Assembly: GCF_009905375.1 (NCBI RefSeq)
Contig: NC_133657.1
Location: 43,822,192 to 43,886,191, forward strand
Length of the DNA: 64,000 bases
Reading direction: 5' to 3'
Source of the DNA: Apium graveolens
Lineage: Eukaryota > Streptophyta > Magnoliopsida > Apiales > Apiaceae
The notes beneath the pieces were generated by a model. It was not told where the DNA came from, searched no databases, and worked only from the letters and a program-made list of their open reading frames with translations. Shown piece by piece: positions 57,013 through 64,000 of this stretch. The position numbers were made by a program, and so were the translations under genes. Position 1 is the stretch's first letter; every line of letters begins with the position of its first letter.

Positions 57013-57093
57013 ATGGCACCCAAGAGATAAAGGATTCAAGTAAGCAGCATCACCATCGATTCTTCGAGTGTTGGGGGTACAAGGCCTAGGTTT
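57013..57093 (+). pseudogene. Athila-2 ORF3, start only
   Basis: ATGGCACCCAAGAGA matches Athila-1 ORF3; a TAA follows at once (57028), then residues equal to the DSS and GTRPR parts. Copia-C is inserted at 57094 after AGGTTT. Confidence 0.8.
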
Positions 57094-58652
57094 TGTTGGA
57101 ATTTAATCGCAGCGGAGGCATGGTAAAACACTTTTATACATATAAAATCCAAATAAAGCATATAAATCGTGGTAAAAACATATGAATCGAATACTAACCT
57201 TTAATATGCGATCCAAGAGCAACAATCGGAGATCCTTAGCAGCTTCTCCTCAAACGTGAAGCACTCCACCGGTATCCACCAAGAAAATGACGTTAAGGAG
57301 GAGGAGGAGGTGGAGAGAATTAGGTTTTCTAAAACTTTTGGGTTTTGGGTTAGAATGAAAATAGGGTTTATAATAGTATATTTATAGGCAAAATTTTCAG
57401 CTGAAATTTTCCCATAAAATATTATTATTATTAACCCATTTATTATTCTCATTAATAATTAAAACACCTTTTAATTATTAATCATTTTTCTAAACACTTT
57501 AGAAATAATTCTCTCTCTAGATTTAATTTCCAAAAATTAAATTCTTAATTAATAATATTAAGAACTTTTCTTAATTAATTTATAATCAATTAAATCTCAT
57601 TTAATCAATTATTAAATTTGTCAATTAATTATTTATTGCATAAATAAATAATTATTAGCCATTATTAATTAATTCCTCCACCATTAAATCATTCTCTTTT
57701 TATGGTGTGACCCTGTAGGTTCAATATTAAACCGGTAGTAGAAATAAATAATAATAAAACTATTTTATCATTATTTATAAAAATTCTCTAATTTATTAAA
57801 TAAGATTAATTAATTAATCACATTTATTCTACATCGTGAGGGATACTTCTCAGCATATCGCGACTATCCGGATAATATGAATTCACTGCTTAGAATACCA
57901 AGAACCTATTCAGTGAATAGTTACCGTACAATAAACTCCTTCTACCCTACAATGTCCCGATTAAATACAAGGCATGGATCTCGTGTCAAGCCTATCTAAT
58001 TTAATAACTTTCTTACAATTTACTATGCTTAGTTCTATGCAAATTAGAAACTCCTTTCTAATTTCATTCACTCTGGCCAGAGATTCCTGAACTAGCATAA
58101 GTGGATCAGCCTTGAACATTCGCTTCCTTCACTGGAAGGGGTAGATCCTTTATTGATCATACACTATCTTCGTGTACAAATTCCTATACCCAGTAGAGCC
58201 CTAATAATTGTCCCTGGAGACACGTGAGTGAACTCCATCAATTGTTCAGCTGTGCGAGTCATGTTCAGTGAACTTATTCTATAATAAGCACCTACATACT
58301 AGCTATAGTGTCACCACACAAATATCTATGAGAACAGACATCCTTCAAAATGAAGCAAGCATAGTATGTACCGATCTTTGCGGATTATTAATTACCAGTT
58401 AGGAATCCTATGACCAGGAACTATTTAAGTTTAGAGTTATCATCTTTTAGGTCTCACTATTATGATCTCATCATAATCCATAAAAAGCTTTACTCTAAAC
58501 TATGGTATATCTTATTTAAACACTTAAATAGATAAAGCCCGTAATAAAAACAAAACAAGACTTTTATTAATATCAATGAAATCAAAATAGATTACACAGG
58601 AAGTTATTCCTAAATCCTAATACATGATTGGACTTAGGACATATTCCTTTCA
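57094..58652 (-). repeat. Copia-C 3' LTR
   Basis: Plus strand TGTTGGAATTT to ATTCCTTTCA, 1559 bases. A minus-strand CTATAAATA box lies near 57379-57387. The GTGTGACCCTGTAGGTT block (57705-57721), shared with Copia-A and -B, is about 320 bases upstream of it. The minus-strand ORF at 57201-57452 also occurs in the 5' LTR but is not recognisable as a protein. Confidence 0.9.
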
Positions 58653-58667
58653 ATCTCCCACTTGTAC
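58653..58667 (-). other. Polypurine tract of Copia-C
   Basis: Plus strand AATCTCCCACTTGTA (minus strand TACAAGTGGGAGATT), next to the LTR start TGAAAGG. Confidence 0.85.
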
Positions 58668-59284
58668 TAAAGCCAATCACTCTGGTATCTAATACCCATC
58701 TAGTATTTATGACGATCAAAGTGACTTTCAGAAAGTAGCTTTGTGAGTGGGTCTGCTATGTTGTTATGTGTGTCAACTCTATTTCAATACAATAAAAGAA
58801 ATGTTATCGCGCTCCCACTAACCCTTTTGTAGACACATGGTTCATCTACGTTTTTCAGAAAACCAAACTCTTTGATTGTCTCATCAAAACGGATGTTCCA
58901 TCTACGAGAAGCTTGCTTTAAACCACATATGGTTCGCAGCAGCTTACACACTAGGTTTTCATTTCTCTTGGAAAGAAAACCATCTGGCTATTTGCCAGAT
59001 CTCATAGTCGTAGTAAGCAGCATTCGCAAGCAAAATCCGAACTGATTATAACAGGGCTACAGGTAAAAGGTTTCATCAAAGTCAATCCATTGCCTTTGTT
59101 TGAATCCTTTTCCCAAAAGCCTGGCCTTAAAGGTCTCCACCTGGCCATCTGCTCTAATCATTCTTTTGTATCCCGTATACATAGATTTCATTCCGGATTT
59201 CATGGCACTATGCCATTTCTCTGAGTCAACACTACTCACAGCCTCATTATAGGTCACAGGGTCGTCATCATCAATGATCGACAA
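58668..59284 (-). pseudogene. Copia-C reverse transcriptase and RNase H remnant
   Basis: From right to left: the reverse transcriptase start (59057-59284; FKARLLGKGFKQ, DFDETF), a part with KQASRRWNIRFD-like residues near 58880-58925, then, after a deletion near 58800-58825, the RNase H end (NNIADPLTKLLSESHFDRH-like, about 58690-58800). The YVDD active site and most of RNase H are missing. Confidence 0.8.
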
Positions 59285-59441
59285 CTCATTGTCATTCTCA
59301 ATGACAAGGCCATATTACCTCTCAGGTTGGCGAGACACTCTCCCTGACCTACGAATGGGCTATTCCACAGAAGGTCGTTCAGTCAGAACAGGTGTTTCCA
59401 CTTGATCCGTAGTAGTTTGTGCTTCTTGAACTTCATCAAGT

Positions 59442-60190
59442 TCAAATTTTGCTCCCACTGTTTCCTTCAAGGATAAACTCCTTTTCCAAGAAGGTAGCAT
59501 GTCTGGAGACAAACACCCGATGATCGGTGTAAAAGTAATACCCTAAAGTCTCTTCAGGATATCCCACAAAACTACATTTTACGGATCGATATTCCAGATT
59601 ATCTGGGTCAACTTTCTTGACATAAGCTGGACATCCCAAAATCTTAACGTGTTTAAGACCCGGTTTCCTTACTTTCCATATCTCATACGGAGTTTGAGGA
59701 ACAGATTTGGAAGGCACCTTATTCAGTAAATATGCTGAGGTTTCCGATGCGTAACCCCATAGGAATACTGGAAGATTCGCATAGCTCATCATGGACCGAA
59801 CTATGTTTAACAAAGTTTGATTTCTCCTTTCAGATACCAATCTGGAGGAGTCCACTGGGAGACTATACCATTTACTTTGAGATAATCCAGAAACTCTCCA
59901 TTCAAGTATTCACCACCTCGATCTAATCGAAGAATTATAATACTATGTTTGGTTTGTTTCTCCACTTCATACTTATACTTTTTGAACTTTTCAAAGGCTT
60001 CAGACTTGTGTTTCATCAAACACATATCCGAATCTAGATCTATCATCTATGAAAGTAATGAAGTATGAAAATCCACCCATGGCTTGCTTAGACATTGGTC
60101 CACATACATCTGTGTGTACCATTCCTAGCAAATTTGCAGTCCTCTCTCCATGTCTACTAAATGGAGACTACAGTGCCACTATAAAGTGAG
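59442..60190 (-). pseudogene. Copia-C integrase
   Basis: Two minus-strand open stretches overlap in different frames: 59807-60046 with LRLDRGGEYLNGEF (a catalytic aspartate) and 59442-59855 with VSERRNQTLLNIVRSMM (the catalytic glutamate), LPVFLWGYA, LKHVKILGCPAYVKK and FVGYPEETLGYYFY. A frameshift near 59830-59850 separates them. The zinc-binding N-terminus is not clearly kept. Confidence 0.85.
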
Positions 60191-60197
60191 ATTTTCA

Positions 60198-61466
60198 TCA
60201 TCCCTTTTCTTTTATTAGTTTGTTCAATCTGAAGTAAATTATGTCACATATATATAGACCATTATTTAAAGCACCACGTCCATAAAGAATATTATCTCTA
60301 AGAATAGAACAATCATTATTCTCAATAATAAATGAAAATCCAGCCAAGTCTAACATGGGAATAGAAATAATATTCCTCACAATCGAGGGAACAAAATAAC
60401 AATTATTTAAAACAATAGTCTTGCCCGTAGGCATATGTAAATGAAATGATTCTACATCTTCAGCAGTAACTCTTGCTCCATTTCCCATCAGTAGAATTAC
60501 CTCCTCTTCCTCAAGAGTCCTACTTCTCCTTAGTCCCTGCAACAAATTGCAGATATGAGAACCACAGGCGGTATCTAATACCCAAGTAGAAATTTGATTT
60601 AATGATATATTCACTTCTATCATGAACATACCTAAATCAGAAGCGGTAATCTCACTACCCTTCAGCTTTTTCAATTCTGCAAGGTAAACCTTGCAGTTCC
60701 TCTTCCAGTGCCCCACCTTGTTACAGTGAAAGCAAACAACTTTGCTCTTGGGGTCTTCAGCTTTTGGTGGAACCGGCTTTTCTTCACCTACTTTCTTCTT
60801 CTTGGAAGAGTTCCTCTTCCTTTTCTTAGGATTGGAACCTTCACCAATTAGAAGAACAGAACTCTTCTTAGGGGAAAAATTCGATTCCGCAGTCTTCAAC
60901 ATGTTGTGGAGTTCAGGCAGGCTGACATCCAACTTATTCATGTGAAAGTTCACAACAAACTGCGAGAACAAATTCGGAAGCGATTGCAAGACCAAGTCTT
61001 GGCTCAGCTCCCCATCCATGGCAAAACCAAGTTGTCCAAAACATTCAATCAAATTGATCATCTTAAGTACATGGTCATTCACAGATGATCCCTCAGACAT
61101 CCTACAACCGAACAGCTCCTTCGATATCTCATATCGAGTTGTCCTCCCTGCCACATCATACAACTCTTGTAGATGCATGAGGATAGTGTGAGCATCCATA
61201 TGCTCATGTTGCTTTTGTAGCTCAATGTTCATGGAAGCTAGCATGATGCATTGAGCAACATTTGCATCATCTATCCACTTACGATACACAACATGTTCAT
61301 CATTATGTGCATCACTAGCAGGTTCAGTAGGCTTAGGTGAGTCAATCACGTATTCCAGCTTCTCAATCCTGAGAACAATTCTCAAGTTTCGAAGCCAGTC
61401 AGCATAATTAGGACCAGTCAATTTGTGAGCATCCAATATGCTCCTGAGTGATAGTACAGAAGACAT
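60198..61466 (-). CDS. gag: Copia-C gag and protease, open frame
   Basis: ATG at 61466 (minus strand) starts MSSVLSLRSILDAHKLTGPNY, the typical copia gag opening. The body has YRKWIDDANVAQCIMLASM and LYDVAGRTTRYEISKELF, a lysine-rich patch (KKRKRNSSKKKK), the CCHC knuckle CFHCNKVGHWKRNC, then protease with VLDTACGSHIC, where the family normally has DTG. The change of glycine to alanine next to the catalytic aspartate may impair it. The frame continues to LVRNIISIPMLD-like and GLYICD residues and stops at 60198, before integrase. About 422 codons are intact. Confidence 0.9.
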   Translation of the reverse strand: MSSVLSLRSILDAHKLTGPNYADWLRNLRIVLRIEKLEYVIDSPKPTEPASDAHNDEHVVYRKWIDDANVAQCIMLASMNIELQKQHEHMDAHTILMHLQELYDVAGRTTRYEISKELFGCRMSEGSSVNDHVLKMINLIECFGQLGFAMDGELSQDLVLQSLPNLFSQFVVNFHMNKLDVSLPELHNMLKTAESNFSPKKSSVLLIGEGSNPKKRKRNSSKKKKVGEEKPVPPKAEDPKSKVVCFHCNKVGHWKRNCKVYLAELKKLKGSEITASDLGMFMIEVNISLNQISTWVLDTACGSHICNLLQGLRRSRTLEEEEVILLMGNGARVTAEDVESFHLHMPTGKTIVLNNCYFVPSIVRNIISIPMLDLAGFSFIIENNDCSILRDNILYGRGALNNGLYICDIIYFRLNKLIKEKG

Positions 61467-61648
61467 AATATATATTGTAAATCTGTAAATGATAAACACA
61501 TAACAACACTTAGCAAATATTCAATTTCATTTCAAAACACTATATGAATCGGGTCTTTATTCATAAGTGGCTCCCACTAGTTTATCTTATTTATTCAACC
61601 CCCTACGTGAAAAATTAAGCATTTATAATGCTAGTGGGAATAGGGATC

Positions 61649-61994
61649 CTACATTCCATTACACAACCCCGGCTGTGGCACGAAACGCCATGTAATGTTC
61701 AATAGGCAGACAACTCTTGTCAATTACATCTAATGTTATTCCCTAATCAAACTTTAGCCTCTTGAATAATTGAGTCACGGCTGTGGCACGACAAACTCAA
61801 TATTCTAAGTCAAGTCTAACCCAACATTCCGTACAATTGAATCAGTCCCCAAAGGCCCACGGCTGTGGCACGTAACGACCTTTAGATTCTTATTCAATGT
61901 ACACATCTCTATATAATAGACAAGTATTTCTTATTTCAAAATCAAAGCCCTCGGCTGTGGCACGAAACGACAATGATTTAAAAATAAGAACTAC
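61649..61994 (-). ncRNA. Array of four hairpins with a common loop in the Copia-C leader
   Basis: Hairpins occupy 61649-61705, 61761-61809, 61831-61902 and 61924-61994. Each presents CGGCTGTGGCACG (usually followed by AAACG or TAACG) between stems of unrelated sequence: CATTACA/TGTAATG; GAATA, TTGAGT with ACTCAA, TATTC; GTACA, TTGAAT, AAAGG with CCTTT, ATTCAA, TGTAC; and TTCTTATTT, AAATC with their complements. In the element's RNA (minus strand) the loop reads CGTTTCGTGCCACAGCCG. Different stems with the same loop indicate selection on structure. Confidence 0.65.
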
Positions 61995-62689
61995 TTTCTA
62001 TCATGTTGGAAGGCTATGACCGACACAAGCCCGTTGTGTCATTGGCCAATTACTACTTGATATTATTTAATTTTAGAGGGATTATATTACGTTACAATCA
62101 TAATCATATTATAAAGGGATTCTTCCTTTTAAATTAAATATTTCAAATCAATAATCGATAATCAGATGATTCCCAGATCGGGTGGAGCATTGTCAAGAGG
62201 CGTCACTTAATAACCCTTTCTTACAGATAGAAATCTGTTGTTGACAAAATCATCCTTTCTCTCATATCGAAAATTCATATTCAATTACGTGTTTCATAAA
62301 CACAAGAATCTCATGATTGTATTCATAATATTATTATTAAGGTTATGAAACAATTTCACTATACTAGGTTGTCTAACAAACGCCTTATGTTCATTTAAGT
62401 TCACCTAAATCTATCATCGCATGATAAATTAAGCATATATCACATATATAAACATGAATAAACATCAAGGTAGGCATGTTATATCATCTAGCACATTAGT
62501 CTAAGCATTATACATCTCTATGTATCACATGAAGCATTTAAAAGCAATTAAAACAGTTAAAATTAGCTTAAAAACACTTCTGTTAGCTATAAACAGTTCA
62601 AAACAATTTCATAAAATATCATATAACATACCATTAGAAGCGTCTCGAAAAGACGAATCCAATGGCACCAAAATCGCCCAAATCTGAGC

Positions 62690-62910
62690 TAGCACGCGCC
62701 CTCACTCGCCGAAACAAGGTCCCCCACGCGCGGCCACGCGCACACGCGCTGTCAGGCGCGTGTCAGAACTCCGCCCACGCGCGCCCACGCGCCCACGCGC
62801 TTCACGCGCCCAGAACCCTACGCTGACGTCAGCATGACGTCACCAGCGCGTGTCTACCACGCGCCGCGCGTGGCACGCCAGCACGTGAGCCCCACGCGCG
62901 CGTGGTTGAT
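62690..62910 (-). repeat. GC-rich ACGCGC-repeat segment with TGACGTCA pair
   Basis: About a dozen ACGCGC or GCGCGT words occur in 200 bases of otherwise AT-rich DNA. Two TGACGTCA palindromes at 62824-62831 and 62835-62842 are spaced 11 bases start to start, similar to an as-1 type arrangement of TGACG motifs recognised by TGA bZIP factors. No coding evidence. Confidence 0.5.
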
Positions 62911-63322
62911 GCGCGGTCCTCCCCCTTTCTGCGATTCGCCGCCGCCTGACATCGTCTTGATTGTAGTGCCTGACATTCTCTGTCTTTGTTTGTTTCCGTG
63001 CAACAACACAACATAGCAGATATACAAACATATATATATATACAACAGAATATACATATATATACTTATTTAATTACGAATTTTAATTGCAACAACTTCA
63101 AAAATTCATAATAAAAATCTATACATCATAAAATTATGAAAAAAATACCCAGACGATCTACAACACTTGTAGAACCCAGATCAACATTCAAAATTATTCT
63201 GAGAAACGATTTCTTATCAGACAAAATTAATCCATAATATAACTTGTAAAAATCATAATTAATTCATACAAGCACATAAAATTCTGAAATTTTTACCACA
63301 GATCTATATGCATACAACCTGT

Positions 63323-63334
63323 GCTCTGATACCA
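63323..63334 (-). other. Primer binding site of Copia-C
   Basis: The minus strand reads TGGTATCAGAGC next to the 5' LTR edge at 63336, the standard initiator tRNA-Met site. Confidence 0.93.
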
Positions 63335-63335
63335 T

Positions 63336-64000
63336 TGTTGGAATTTAATCGCAGTGGAGGCATGGTAAAACACTTTTACACATATAAAATCCAAATAAAA
63401 GCATATAAATCGTGGTAAAAACATATGAATCGAATACTAACCTTTAATATGCGATCCAAGAGCAACGATCGGAGATCCTTAGCAGCTGCTCCTCAAACGT
63501 GAAGCACTCCACCGGTGTCCACCAAGAAAACGACGTTAAGGAGGAGGAGGAGGTGGAGAGAATTAGGTTTTCTAAAACTTTTGGATTTTGGGTTAGAATG
63601 AAAATAGGGTTTATAATAGTATATTTATAGGCAAAATTTTCAGCTGAAATTTTCTCATAAAATATTATTATTATTAACCCATTTATTATTCTCATTAATA
63701 ATTAAAACACCTTTTAATTATTAATCCTTTTTCTAAACACTTTAGAAATAATTCTCTCTCTAGATTTAATTTCCAAAAATTAAATTCTTAATTAATAATA
63801 TTAAGAACTTTTCTTAATTAATTTATAATCAATTAAATCTCATTTAATCAATTATTAAATTTGCCAATTAATTATTTATTTCATAAATAAATAATTATTA
63901 GCCATTATTAATTAATTCCTCCACCATTAAATCATTCTCTTTTTATGGTGTGACCCTGTAGGTTTAATATTAAGCCGGTAGTAGAAATAAATAATAATAA
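63336..64000 (-). repeat. Copia-C 5' LTR, partial
   Basis: TGTTGGAATTT onward, collinear with 57094-57758 with few substitutions. It is cut by the window end, with the GTGTGACCCTGTAGGTT block at 63948-63964. Confidence 0.92.

Larger units (their letters stand above)
39669..57093 (+). mobile_element. Athila-2: heavily mutated Athila element, split by nested insertions
   Basis: It comprises a 5' LTR (39669-40964), tRNA-Asp primer site, truncated gag (41105-41573), then, after the 41574-51936 insertion, gag end, protease, reverse transcriptase, RNase H, integrase and the beginning of ORF3, which Copia-C cuts at 57094. Sequence at protein level follows Athila-1 throughout. More than a dozen nonsense changes make it the oldest Athila copy here. 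Its 3' LTR lies beyond the window. Confidence 0.88.
61467..63322 (-). other. Copia-C leader between primer site and gag
   Basis: 1.86 kb without a convincing ORF. It holds four structured hairpins (61649-61994), a block shared with the Copia-A leader (about 62290), and a GC-rich, ACGCGC-rich part (62690-62910) with two TGACGTCA palindromes. ORFs on both strands over 62829-63057 only reflect the GC-rich part. Confidence 0.8.
57094..64000 (-). mobile_element. Copia-C: Ty1/copia element, minus strand, runs off the window
   Basis: 3' LTR (57094-58652), polypurine tract, RNase H end, reverse transcriptase remnant, integrase, protease-gag, a 1.85 kb leader, primer site (63323-63334) and the first 665 bases of the 5' LTR are visible. 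By eye about 14-15 substitutions separate the LTRs over these 665 bases, roughly two percent. GGTTT before 57094 is the likely target duplication. The pol genes are internally deleted, so this copy is not autonomous. Confidence 0.92.

Noticed and set aside
57201..57452. Minus-strand ORF repeated at 63444-63695
   Set aside because: It lies in both LTRs of Copia-C, with no known domain. LTR identity alone explains its conservation.
61649..61994. CRISPR-like array, because a motif recurs at 82-108 base spacing
   Set aside because: Spacing is irregular, the spacers pair with each other around the motif, and the context is a plant retrotransposon leader.
62829..63057. Five overlapping ORFs on both strands
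   Set aside because: They reflect the GC-rich ACGCGC segment, where stop codons are rare, rather than a gene.

Overview
The window looks like repeat-dense plant nuclear DNA. Almost every base can be assigned to an LTR retrotransposon or a remnant of one, and I see no host protein gene, tRNA, rRNA or CRISPR array. The element types (Ty3/gypsy Tekay-like chromoviruses, Ty3/gypsy Athila, Ty1/copia including a Sirevirus-like element), tRNA-Met and tRNA-Asp primer sites, long AT-rich LTRs and deep nesting point to a eudicot with a large genome. The species cannot be fixed from the sequence; an Apiaceae-like plant is only a weak guess. Element names below are local labels.

Layout. 1-3360: right part of a Tekay-like LTR (LTR-0) inserted in the 5' LTR of Tekay-1. 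3361-14566: Tekay-1 (+), with broken gag-pol, a chromodomain and an extra ORF ahead of gag. 14567-18755: Copia-A (-), internally deleted, with Tekay-1 sitting in its reverse transcriptase. 18756-21167: old LTR debris. 21168-22460: Tekay-2 remnant (+), cut by a Sirevirus-like copia, SIRE-1 (-, 22461-25096). SIRE-1 is cut by Copia-B (-, from 25097), whose LTR received a nearly complete Athila-1 (+, 26356-37544, flanked by GTGAC repeats). Copia-B resumes to 39668. From there Athila-2 (+, a heavily mutated copy) runs to 57093. It is split by a minus-strand Tekay-like solo LTR (41574-51936, GCTAT repeats), itself split by Athila-3 (-, 41909-48817, ACCAA repeats). Athila-2's third ORF is cut by Copia-C (-, 57094 to beyond the window). 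The longest chain is six layers: Tekay-2 > SIRE-1 > Copia-B > Athila-2 > solo LTR > Athila-3.

No gag-pol here reads through without a break, and most premature stops look like C-to-T changes, as expected for methylated, silenced elements. Athila-3 is a natural deletion derivative that keeps gag and protease but lacks reverse transcriptase, RNase H and integrase, so it would depend on a relative such as an intact Athila.

The most interesting signals are not the enzymes. (1) Tekay-like LTRs carry a small ATG exon near their end with a conserved peptide and an in-phase splice donor. In Tekay-1 it would join in frame to the ATG-less extra ORF, removing the primer site. (2) The Copia-C leader has four consecutive hairpins with different stems and one conserved loop. 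(3) Athila elements carry a GC-rich hairpin cassette upstream of the LTR TATA box and a second cassette upstream of an internal TATA box just before ORF3, suggesting an internal promoter. (4) Athila-1 and Athila-3 share a second polypurine tract and a covarying hairpin in their 3' non-coding region.
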